The position numbers and the translations under genes were made by a program. Shown here in pieces: positions 1 through 5,401 of a DNA stretch of 8,173 nt. The stretch spans positions 1 through 8,173 of the forward strand of contig JBDRHL010000020.1 in NCBI GenBank assembly GCA_043816955.1, given 5' to 3'. Under the pieces are notes generated by a model, which did not search any database, was not told where the DNA came from, and saw only the letters and a program-made list of their open reading frames with translations. The DNA is from JBDRHL01 sp043816955. Lineage in GTDB: Bacteria; Planctomycetota; Phycisphaerae; Sedimentisphaerales; CAYZTY01. Position 1 is the first letter of the stretch. Every line of letters starts with the position of its first letter.

Positions 1-87
1 TCGAAGAACTTCCAAATATTCCCGACAGGCCTCTTCCGATGAAAACCGCTTTTCCAATTCCATCAATGTTCGCGGGTAATCTTCCAT
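1..87 (-). CDS. IS1595-family transposase, N-terminal fragment (runs off the left edge)
   Basis: The reverse strand from the ATG at 87 gives 29 residues beginning MEDYPRTLMELEKRF and continuing SSEEACREYLEVLR before the window ends. This is the start I know from IS1595/ISXO2-type transposases, where the short helical lead (F-x-x-E-E-A-C-R-x-Y-L, then L-R-W-P) comes immediately before a zinc-ribbon domain and a DDE/DDN catalytic core. Those later parts lie outside the window, so integrity of the gene cannot be judged. The start is chosen because homologues begin at this point and because a good promoter sits just upstream. No Shine-Dalgarno sequence precedes the ATG. A second frame is also open across this stretch (minus, from 412 to the edge), but it looks like a shadow here. 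Family call fairly confident, exact subgroup unknown. Confidence 0.75.
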   Translation of the reverse strand, partial: MEDYPRTLMELEKRFSSEEACREYLEVLR

Positions 88-95
88 GATCGCAA

Positions 96-124
96 ATACT
101 ACCGATTGTATGTACTGGAGTCAA
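96..124 (-). promoter_or_regulatory. Promoter of the IS1595-type transposase, nearly leaderless
   Basis: On the minus strand a TTGACT -35 box (119-124) is followed after exactly 17 bp by a TAGTAT -10 box (96-101). Only 8 nt separate the -10 box from the ATG at 87, so transcription would start at or within a couple of bases of the start codon. There is no Shine-Dalgarno sequence, which fits translation of a leaderless mRNA. The G-run at 132-136 just upstream (minus strand GGGGGTATC) may belong to the terminal inverted repeat of the IS, but with only one end visible this cannot be confirmed. Confidence 0.5.
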
Positions 125-141
125 GGAGATACCCCCTTTTG

Positions 142-680
142 CGTTATATTTACGTCGGAGCTTGCAGAAAAGGGGCTGCTTATAACCATAAGTCAAGAGG
201 CGAGGGCACATCGGGCAGTTAATCCAAACATATTTCCAGAATTGAGCAATCGTGGGGATTTCAATAATATCGTGTGAACCGAACCACGCGTCCCAAAACG
301 CGTCCCATTTATGCACCTTTGGTTCTACTTTAGTTCCATAAGTCTTTATTTCGCCGCCATTACCTCTTATACCACAAGAACTTACAAACGCGATTGTCGG
401 ACTGTCGATCCTCTATGTAGCCAGGTTTGTCAAGATTAAAGTAAGATTTGATTGGATCAATCCTCTATTCGGGTTTTCCGTGTGAGCAATTTGTGCTTAT
501 AATTCACGGTCCCATCAAACTTTGCGACGATGCCTATTCCGATGGACGAGCTCTAAATGGCCCAGGATCGACATCAGGCTATCGTGCTGTGCCAACCAAA
601 TTCAAACTTCAAATCTTAACAAATCTTTCAACTTCAAAGACCTCCAAACCGGTCAGTTTAAAACAATTCAATTTATCTTA
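142..680. other. Region without a supportable gene
   Basis: Short ORFs occur on both strands but none resembles a family I know or has a convincing ribosome-binding site. The minus frame from 412 down to the left edge is open for more than 130 codons without a clear start. Its part near 380-150 contains plausible-looking peptide (KWDAFWDAWFGS, then IAQFWKYVW) and could be the tail of a gene broken by the neighbouring insertion sequence, but its left end is plainly the shadow of the transposase. An imperfect direct repeat with core aacttcaaa occurs at 605-613 and 630-638. I see no RNA gene, CRISPR array or intact insertion-sequence end. Confidence 0.35.
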
Positions 681-681
681 G

Positions 682-726
682 CCTGCTTTTGCTGCCTTCG
701 TAAGAAATTGAGGCAGTAAAAGCAGG
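682..726 (-). terminator. Long hairpin directly downstream of the IS110 transposase
   Basis: Positions 682-697 pair with 711-726 over 16 bp, with a single G-U wobble and a 13-nt loop. The sequence starts 9 bases past the transposase stop codon. On the minus strand it is not followed by a real T-tract (TAAGATAAATTG follows), so it is not a classical intrinsic terminator; it may instead stabilise the 3' end or be a sub-terminal structure of the insertion sequence. A second copy of the aggcagc motif at 738-744, inside the last transposase codons, can compete for pairing with 691-697, so two alternative folds exist. The stem is certain, its role is not. Confidence 0.45.
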
Positions 727-735
727 GCGGTTATA

Positions 736-1785
736 TCAGGCAGCAACCTTCGAAATATTTTGGTTCCATTCTGTCTGATCTCGCATCATTGCCCAGCATC
801 TAACTAATATCTTCCTTGCCAGAGCAACTATCGCTGCCTTTTTCCTTTTTTTGTCACCTCGTAGTATTCGATTATATGTATCACGAGCCCATGGATTATA
901 TCGAAGGGCGGTCCAGCTTATTTCAATTAACAGAGTTCGCAATAGTTTGTTTCCCTGCTTTGATATCTTGCCATATATATCTACATCTGAAGACTGATAC
1001 CTTCTTGGAGTAAGGCCGACGTAATTTCCAACCTGTTTTGCATTTTCGAATCTATGTGGATCATCTATAAAAGCAACTATTGCCTCAGCTGCTCTGGGCC
1101 CAACACCAGCAACAGTTTGCAATCTTTGTATCTGTGAATCAGCCTTGCCGATTTTATTGAGTTTGGTTTCAACTCTTTCTATCGCCTCAGCAATATCACC
1201 AAGCAGTTTTAATTCTGTATGCAATTGACCTTTCCATAAATCGTCAGGGTTGTTGATTTTGCCCAAAGCCCTTGCCATTGAACGAAGCCATTTCGAATTT
1301 TCCTTAGTCCAGGCATCTTTGCCGATGGGCATGTGGATGCCTTCTCTTTGCAGAATAGCTCTTATTGTGTTTCTGATCTGAGTTCTTCTTCTGACCAGTT
1401 TTTGACGGTATTGTATAAAGCTGCGTTTTTCTCTTACATCTTTTTGCGGTATATATACTTTTGGAAGTTGGCTCATAGCAGAAAGCTGAGCAAGTTTTAA
1501 AGCATCATCTCTGTCGGTTTTGCGTTTAATATTTTTCCATCTCCAGGCATCGTGTGTTGTGTTCGCTACTTCAACTTCTTTACTAAGAGCTTTAGCAATA
1601 TCAGTAATCCAGCCGGCAGCAGTACCAATTTCAAAGACGATCCTATCAGGATCTTTTTCAGAAAATAGATCATGCATTTGCTGTGGCACAGTTTTTACAG
1701 TTCCGAAACTATGCTTGTTTGTGGTTGTCTCATACATGCAAAATACGCTCTTGTACTTTCCTAAATCAATGGCTAAAATGTTCAT
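736..1785 (-). CDS. IS110-family transposase (DEDD RuvC-like recombinase)
   Basis: The 349-aa protein has the two-part architecture of IS110-family recombinases. The N-terminal RuvC-like DEDD domain shows D7 (AIDLGK), E52 (IVFEIGTAAGW) and the pair D91/D94 (KTDRDDA). A charged, helical middle section (about 115-215) is followed by the transposase_20 domain at about 222-300, with TVAGVGPRAAEAI, the NYVGLTPRRYQSSD stretch and GKISKQGNKLLR. Ser265/Ser266 in that stretch sit where I would expect the nucleophilic serine of this family. Length and motifs are those of an intact enzyme. The ATG at 1785 is preceded by AGGAGG (1793-1798) seven bases upstream. Family members move as circles and find their sites with a structured bridge RNA made from the element's non-coding end. 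Whether this belongs to the IS110 or IS1111 group is undecided, because the element's ends are not resolved. Confidence 0.93.
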   Translation of the reverse strand: MNILAIDLGKYKSVFCMYETTTNKHSFGTVKTVPQQMHDLFSEKDPDRIVFEIGTAAGWITDIAKALSKEVEVANTTHDAWRWKNIKRKTDRDDALKLAQLSAMSQLPKVYIPQKDVREKRSFIQYRQKLVRRRTQIRNTIRAILQREGIHMPIGKDAWTKENSKWLRSMARALGKINNPDDLWKGQLHTELKLLGDIAEAIERVETKLNKIGKADSQIQRLQTVAGVGPRAAEAIVAFIDDPHRFENAKQVGNYVGLTPRRYQSSDVDIYGKISKQGNKLLRTLLIEISWTALRYNPWARDTYNRILRGDKKRKKAAIVALARKILVRCWAMMRDQTEWNQNISKVAA

Positions 1786-1924
1786 TGTCAGGCCTCCTAT
1801 GTCAGGTTCTTAAAAATTGAGCAGTCCCAATGACTAGCTCGCAGCAAGGCTTATTATAGCCAAAAACCTAACCGGCGGGGAGGCCTGGCTTGCATAGTTT
1901 CCGAAGCTCCAAACTAAATTATTC
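1786..1924 (-). ncRNA. Candidate left end / bridge-RNA region of the IS110 element
   Basis: This 139-nt non-coding leader lies between the stop codon of the upstream tail ORF and the transposase ATG. In IS110-group elements the bridge RNA is encoded here; in the IS1111 group it is downstream of the gene instead. The stretch is rich in short inverted repeats: CAGGCCTCC/GGAGGCCTG, GGCT...AGCC around the -10 box at 1853-1858, and GGAGCTTCGG. I cannot identify target- and donor-binding loops by eye, and the space is shorter than a typical bridge RNA unless the RNA reaches into the flanking ORF or the gene. Treat this as a candidate location, not a demonstrated RNA. Confidence 0.3.
1789..1887 (-). 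promoter_or_regulatory. Inverted repeat masking the transposase ribosome-binding site
   Basis: CAGGCCTCC (minus strand, 1879-1887) is perfectly complementary to GGAGGCCTG (minus strand, 1789-1797), and the second arm contains most of the AGGAGG Shine-Dalgarno sequence of the transposase. A TATAAT box lies between the two arms at 1853-1858, although no good -35 is visible. An mRNA starting from that box would lack the upstream arm and leave the ribosome site free, while read-through mRNA from outside would carry both arms and fold it shut. The base pairing is seen; the regulatory role is inferred. Confidence 0.4.
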
Positions 1925-2206
1925 TTATGATTTACCGGTTCTTATTAGAACCATGATCGATTTCTTAACACGTTTCGGTAATCTCGGCCAGAGGCGAATC
2001 AGCTCAATGAGTTCTTGTGGTAATTTCCCGTTAGCTGAGAAATCTTGGTGCACACATATGGCACATTTTTTGTGCAAAGAAGTGTTATTGTCTTGTTCGG
2101 GACCTGTACCGGTTTTGTTCAAATCGGCATTTTTGTGATTTTTGTAAGTGTTTGTTTCTGCAACCTTTTGTGCTTGTTTTGTATGGATTTTGTTTGTACT
2201 ATGCAA
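1925..2206 (-). pseudogene. Orphan C-terminal tail ORF, possibly an integrase-tail remnant
   Basis: A 93-codon reading frame (open further upstream to about 2255) ends with a hydrophobic-aromatic tail, LIRLWPRLPKRVKKSIMVLI. Tails of the form L-I-x-x-W-P-x-L-P-x-x-V-K-x-x-I are, from memory, common at the C-termini of planctomycete proteins, including those beside integration sites, but I cannot name the family with certainty. The N-terminal half (2206 to about 2060) is low-complexity, rich in Lys, Asn, Thr and His, and looks non-native. The frame has no ribosome-binding site, the listed start is a TTG, and extending it upstream reads straight through the T-arm sequence at 2226-2250. Likely the 3' end of a gene whose front was exchanged by integration at that site, with the IS110 element landing just behind it. 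Function unknown. Confidence 0.4.
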
Positions 2207-2225
2207 GGAACTGTTCGAGGTGTTG

Positions 2226-2250
2226 GAAGGGGTTCGAATCCCCCCGCCTT
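2226..2250 (+). other. Isolated tRNA/tmRNA T-arm sequence, candidate attachment site
   Basis: GGGG (2229-2232), TTCGAAT (2233-2239) and CCCC (2240-2243) form a standard T stem-loop, with GCCTTTG following where a 3' acceptor strand would be. There is no matching D-arm, anticodon arm or 5' acceptor strand in the preceding 90 bases and no CCA, so this is only a 3' fragment. Tyrosine integrases often recombine at the T-arm end of tRNA or tmRNA genes and leave such fragments behind. A second copy is not present in the window, so the partner site would be outside it. Confidence 0.4.
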
Positions 2251-2449
2251 TGTTGTCTTACCACTTATACGTTAACTGACACTAAACTGACATAAACCTC
2301 GTATATAAAGCTTACCTCAGCGATGAATTAAAATCCCAGCAGAACATAATCTCTTAACAGTTAGAGTCTTGTGGAAAACATTGAGTAAGATTCAAAATCG
2401 ATACCAGCGGATTCAACATCCGATGGTCAATAATAAAAGGAGAATTGTT

Positions 2450-3973
2450 TTATCTGTTCTTGGATAAAAAACTCAGGCCTTTTTTTGTTAGCCTAATAAT
2501 TTTTATCCTGCCTGTTCTGACAGTTTCAATATGCTCCTCAACGAGATCGTCCTTGAGTGTTCTGTCCTTGATTTTTTGGCCCTTACGGACAGAGATGTCT
2601 AAGCGTTTATACCTCTGGGCAATACCACTACCTGGGAATTGTTTGATATCCCACAGAAATGCTAAAACATCACCATTTTCAGATTCAAAGTTAAGGTTTG
2701 GTGCTGTTGTGGTTTCTTGCTCCGCCGGCAGACGAAAATCTGCCTCAGGTATAGTTGAAACGATGTTTCGCATATGCTGCTTTATCTGTGCATCCGTTAT
2801 TTTGCCTTTTTCAATTGAGAAAAGCGGTATTGAAACTTGGAAAGGTCTGGCAATTCTGCCCTGAAGTTTCACCACTGCCTGGCCAACATCGAGTGAGCCC
2901 AAGATCTCTCGTTCTTTATCCAGTAACATACACTGGCCGACAGCGTTGATGTCGGTTTTGTGCTTCAAGTTCATGCAAATCGTATAATACGTATTTCCCA
3001 AGGCAAACAAAGATATTTTTGATGGGTGCTGATCGAGCAAAATCAGACTTTCGCCGAATTCTCTAATCTCTCGAAATATAATATCCATAACAGATTGTCC
3101 TCCCACCAAACTTCTTCTCTCGTCGCTTAAGATATGATGGGCCTCCTCAATTATGACACAGTGTTTAAAATCCTCTCTTCTCTGCTCGGTCATACGTTTA
3201 TGGTGCAAATAAAGCAAAGCGGACTGAATAAAAAAGGTTTTATCTGATTGTGTAAGGGCGTCGAGTTCTAAAATTACATTCCTATCAAGGATATGGTCAA
3301 TACTTTTGTTGTTATTTGAATTTACCAGTTTATCCATATCACCGAAGCAAAGCGTTGCTAAAGCCCTTAATGTAGAAGACAGCCAGCCGGATTCTCGGCC
3401 ACGAGTATCCATGTTCCTGGCTTCATACATGACATCCTTAAATGTAGGCCAATTTTCGACAGTGCCATCATATACACCCGCCTTTTCATACACAGCATCA
3501 ACCGCCTGCTGGAGTAAAAATAAACATCCATTTCCGAGACAATATGAATGAGCAAGCACTTCATTTAGTTTTTTCAGCCAGGTTTTCGGGTCTGTGTCCT
3601 CTGGTGGAATCAGGGGATTAAATCTAAATGGTGCTATGTTTCTGCCTAAGGCATAAACCTCAACATCAGAAAATTCAGGCAAAGAAAGTAAATCTCTATA
3701 GTTTCTCTTCCAGTCAAACAATAAAAAGGGTTTCTTTTTTTGTTTGAGCTGCTGAAGTATTAAAAAACCGACATTAGTTTTACCTGCTCCTGACCGGCCT
3801 AATATCGCCGTATGTTGGATCCATTCGTCTTCTCTTAAACCAAAATTATACAACTCCTTACCAGCATATATCACCGTTCCAACCGGATACCCACCTTTAG
3901 CCTTCTCCTCTGATGGAGGCAGGAGGACAGTTTTATTTTGCTCTAACTTTAAAGGCAGATATTTTGCCGTCAA
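2450..3973 (-). CDS. HerA/FtsK-type P-loop ATPase (DUF87-like), main part
   Basis: The 507-aa product is a RecA-fold motor ATPase of the HerA/FtsK group. It has a Walker A motif GRSGAGKT at 59-66, followed by LLFDWKRNY (84-92), a Walker B strand with acidic pair CVIIEEAHH (272-280), a conserved REIREFGESLILLDQ stretch (301-315) with the arginine and glutamine typical of the inter-subunit sites, and a C-terminal winged-helix-like domain (about 434-505). Known relatives form hexameric rings that translocate or unwind DNA, in repair with NurA, in conjugation, or in anti-phage systems. No nuclease gene is adjacent here. The assumed TTG start has no good Shine-Dalgarno sequence and follows the upstream stop by only 3 nt. 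Reading further up in the same frame passes a single TAA into the 47-aa ORF at 3977-4120, which strongly suggests that the two are one gene. Cellular role unknown; family call firm. Confidence 0.85.
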   Translation of the reverse strand: MTAKYLPLKLEQNKTVLLPPSEEKAKGGYPVGTVIYAGKELYNFGLREDEWIQHTAILGRSGAGKTNVGFLILQQLKQKKKPFLLFDWKRNYRDLLSLPEFSDVEVYALGRNIAPFRFNPLIPPEDTDPKTWLKKLNEVLAHSYCLGNGCLFLLQQAVDAVYEKAGVYDGTVENWPTFKDVMYEARNMDTRGRESGWLSSTLRALATLCFGDMDKLVNSNNNKSIDHILDRNVILELDALTQSDKTFFIQSALLYLHHKRMTEQRREDFKHCVIIEEAHHILSDERRSLVGGQSVMDIIFREIREFGESLILLDQHPSKISLFALGNTYYTICMNLKHKTDINAVGQCMLLDKEREILGSLDVGQAVVKLQGRIARPFQVSIPLFSIEKGKITDAQIKQHMRNIVSTIPEADFRLPAEQETTTAPNLNFESENGDVLAFLWDIKQFPGSGIAQRYKRLDISVRKGQKIKDRTLKDDLVEEHIETVRTGRIKIIRLTKKGLSFLSKNR

Positions 3974-3976
3974 AAG

Positions 3977-4120
3977 TTAGAGATAATGCTCGATCTGTTC
4001 CTGGCCTTCCTTGTCCTCAGCCATATACGCTGTATAGATTTTATCTGCCTTTGCGCCTAGGATAGGCTTTAGCTGCAGGCAAAGCTGTCGTACATTTACA
4101 GAAGTTGTGTCATCTTTCAT
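3977..4120 (-). CDS. N-terminal segment of the HerA-like ATPase, cut off by an in-frame TAA
   Basis: The 47-aa frame starts MKDDTTSVNVRQLCL and ends EQIEHYL before TAA (3977-3979). It is in exactly the same frame as the ATPase: HYL, stop, L, then LTAKYLPLK. A TAA to CAA change would give HYLQLLTAKYL, a smooth amphipathic helix. The ATG at 4120 is chosen over a longer start at 4183 because GAGG lies 6 nt upstream and because it overlaps the preceding stop codon (4110-4112), a normal arrangement for translational coupling. The segment is all helical and charged, like a linker or oligomerisation element in front of the motor domain. As it stands it would make a separate small peptide, unless the stop is read through. 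Either a recent nonsense mutation, a sequencing error, or deliberate recoding. Confidence 0.6.
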   Translation of the reverse strand: MKDDTTSVNVRQLCLQLKPILGAKADKIYTAYMAEDKEGQEQIEHYL

Positions 4121-4499
4121 AGTCAGCCTCCACATCTGCGAAAACTGAATAACGATGTTTGGCATCTTTGTATGTAGCAGCACCTTCGAATAACTTTTCT
4201 CTTAGTTCAACTGTATCAGCCCAGAACTTCAATTCTTCGTCCCTTCTCTGGCTCTCAAGCTGCAGCAACAGGCCTTCAAGACTTGAAAGACGTTTGCCTT
4301 TATCAGGAGAATTATTGATTTTAACTCCAAACAGGTCTTCCTGAACTTTAATATGTGTGCTGTCGATTTCTCTGATGTGCTGCTTATGAAGCTTACATCT
4401 TTCATAGAACAGATTTGCCAAATGCTTTAAGCCGAGATATTCAGATTCTTTTTGATTAGCCGCCGCAGCTGTAGGAATACGTCTTGACTCTCGAACCAT
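4110..4499 (-). CDS. Unrecognised helical protein encoded ahead of the HerA-like ATPase
   Basis: The 129-aa product is highly charged and predicted by eye to be mostly helical, with likely coiled-coil stretches around 25-55 and 70-115 (LLLQLESQRRDEELKFW, then VELREKLFEG). It has no signal peptide, membrane segment or catalytic motif that I can identify, and I do not recognise the family. The ATG at 4499 is preferred because AAAGGCGG lies just upstream; a GTG at 4532 would add 11 residues but has a poorly placed ribosome site. Its stop codon overlaps the start of the downstream ORF by 11 nt, so it is co-translated with the ATPase and probably works with it, for instance as an adaptor or loader. 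That partnership is inferred from gene order only. No clear promoter is visible upstream. Confidence 0.6.
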   Translation of the reverse strand: MVRESRRIPTAAAANQKESEYLGLKHLANLFYERCKLHKQHIREIDSTHIKVQEDLFGVKINNSPDKGKRLSSLEGLLLQLESQRRDEELKFWADTVELREKLFEGAATYKDAKHRYSVFADVEADYER

Positions 4500-4532
4500 C
4501 CAACCGCCTTTTACCCTTATTCCGGGTAACAC

Positions 4533-4779
4533 CCTGATAACGATTACCGCAGCTCAGGCATCAAGGATGAGCCTATGGTGCCTGTAGGGTCGGGCAAGAT
4601 GGACGTTTTGGTATCATCAGGGCAGCAGGAAAATCTCTTGAGTGGCTGATTGTGGATTTCAGTATGCTGGTGATGGACGAGATTAAAGCGGTTAACCTCT
4701 CAAATTTACTCTTATCCACCAAAGAACAAAGGCTTTTCTCCAAAAAACCTTGGGATGAGTTTTTTAGCATAAAAGAGGC
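4533..4779 (+). pseudogene. Possible 3' remnant of an unrecognised gene
   Basis: Between the two divergent operons the plus strand is open from 4571 to a TAA at 4777-4779, about 68 codons. The last 40 codons from the ATG at 4664 read like ordinary protein (MDEIKAVNLSNLL, then KKPWDEFFSIKEAP). There is no ribosome-binding site before 4664 or 4673, and the frame is closed by TGA at 4568-4570, so any gene here has lost its front. The opposite strand also has a 65-codon frame (4573-4770) that looks less protein-like. I do not recognise either. The rest of the interval, down to the end of the divergent operon at about 4499, shows nothing beyond a small GGGTGTTACCC hairpin. Confidence 0.25.
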
Positions 4780-4826
4780 TCCATAAGTTGTCGATGTACT
4801 ATGGATAAATAATGTGCACTATCCAT
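4780..4826 (+). promoter_or_regulatory. Operator-like repeats upstream of the excisionase-like gene
   Basis: Three related 6-7 bp sites lie in a row: tccata (4780-4785), tatgga within atggata (4800-4807) and tatccat (4820-4826). They form two overlapping inverted repeats whose half-sites start 20 bp apart, close to two helical turns. The array ends 16 bp before the start codon of a helix-turn-helix protein, which is where an autoregulatory or recombination-directionality binding site would be expected. I find no convincing -35/-10 pair in the same stretch. Confidence 0.35.
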
Positions 4827-4842
4827 TTACAGGAGCAAGCCA

Positions 4843-5112
4843 ATGATTGAATTGAAAATATTCGAAACCACAAAAATACCTACCACCCCATTGCAAGATA
4901 ATAGCTATTTCGCACCATCTACGAGTCTGCTTACAGAAGATGAGTTGATTGAATTTTTGCGCATACCCCATATCAGTAAAGCCAAGAATTATCATAATGT
5001 AATTGCTCATCTTAAACGGTATCGCAATTTACCCTATATTCATCTATGTCACCAACCATTATATCCAGTCCAGGCAATATTGAGGTGGATAGAAGAAAAA
5101 ACCCAACAGTAA
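4843..5112 (+). CDS. Excisionase-like helix-turn-helix protein (HTH_17 / MerR-like fold)
   Basis: The 89-aa protein consists of a divergent N-terminal 28 residues and a winged-helix DNA-binding domain at about 29-86: LLTEDELIEFLRI, then a variable turn (SKAKNYHNVIAHLKRY), then LPYIHLCHQPLYPVQAILRWI. This is the layout of excisionase/recombination directionality factors of the HTH_17 group, in which the recognition helix is followed by a wing carrying an aromatic-proline motif. The ATG at 4843 has AGGAG 7 nt upstream. It precedes a tyrosine integrase in the same direction, the usual xis-int arrangement, so it most likely controls excision of the element and may also repress its own promoter through the repeats at 4780-4826. 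Length is normal for the family. Confidence 0.7.
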   Translation: MIELKIFETTKIPTTPLQDNSYFAPSTSLLTEDELIEFLRIPHISKAKNYHNVIAHLKRYRNLPYIHLCHQPLYPVQAILRWIEEKTQQ

Positions 5113-5196
5113 ATGTACAGTTGATTTTTTACTATGAGAATTTAACTGGCTCGGTTAGACTGTATTCGGATCGGTCTTGCCAGTAGATGCCAGTGG

Positions 5197-5204
5197 AAAG
5201 GAGG
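5197..5204 (+). promoter_or_regulatory. Strong ribosome-binding site that sets the start at 5210
   Basis: AAAGGAGG ends 5 nt before the ATG at 5210. It argues against the longer in-frame start at 5177, which would have this Shine-Dalgarno sequence inside the coding region. It also appears to be the only good ribosome site for both halves of the split integrase. Confidence 0.7.
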
Positions 5205-5209
5205 TAAAC

Positions 5210-5401
5210 ATGAAAAATCTGGTAAAAACTTGGCTAAGACGAAGTAGAAAAGGATCGTATGTTTATTATCTGCGTTGGATTGGAGAAGATGGGCGCGAAA
5301 GGTATCAGTCTTTGGGCCATTCAGACAAAAGAGATGCAGAGCGTCAACGGCGTGAAAAAGAACTTGAGCTCATCAGTGATGCCAGCACCCTGACAAAATG
5401 A
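5210..5401 (+). CDS. Detached N-terminal (arm-binding-like) domain of the integrase
   Basis: The 63-aa product is basic and has the strand-rich pattern of a tyrosine-integrase N-terminal domain: SYVYYLRWIGEDGRERYQSLG, broken by a turn, then the Lys/Arg/Glu-rich helix DKRDAERQRREKELEL. In most relatives I remember, this stretch is joined directly to the core-binding domain that starts M-K-L-T/S-x-x-L-E-D. Here it ends at TGA (5399-5401), overlapping the integrase ATG (5398) as ATGA. The two frames differ by one base, and the overlap is preceded by AAAA (5395-5398), on which a -1 slip would make the fused protein. Either a separate small protein that acts with the integrase or half of a frameshifted one. 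Confidence 0.6.
   Translation: MKNLVKTWLRRSRKGSYVYYLRWIGEDGRERYQSLGHSDKRDAERQRREKELELISDASTLTK

Noticed and set aside
1520..1813. Plus-strand 97-codon ORF
   Set aside because: Antisense shadow of the IS110 transposase N-terminus.
2160..2250. A complete tRNA gene ending at the T-arm
   Set aside because: No D-arm, anticodon arm or matching 5' acceptor strand can be found in the preceding 90 bases.
2045..2275. Plus-strand 76-codon ORF with GVGRGSNPP near its end
   Set aside because: The peptide is the usual shadow of a tRNA T-arm and the rest has no coding character or ribosome site.
2445..2864. Plus-strand 139-codon ORF
   Set aside because: It lies antisense inside the HerA-like ATPase, whose motifs clearly define the coding strand.
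4573..4770. Minus-strand 65-codon ORF
   Set aside because: No ribosome site and low-complexity Ser/Leu-rich content; the opposite strand looks slightly more protein-like, and neither is recognised.
5177..5209. Longer start (ATG at 5177) for the small integrase-domain gene
   Set aside because: The strong AAAGGAGG Shine-Dalgarno sequence would fall inside the coding region; it serves the ATG at 5210.
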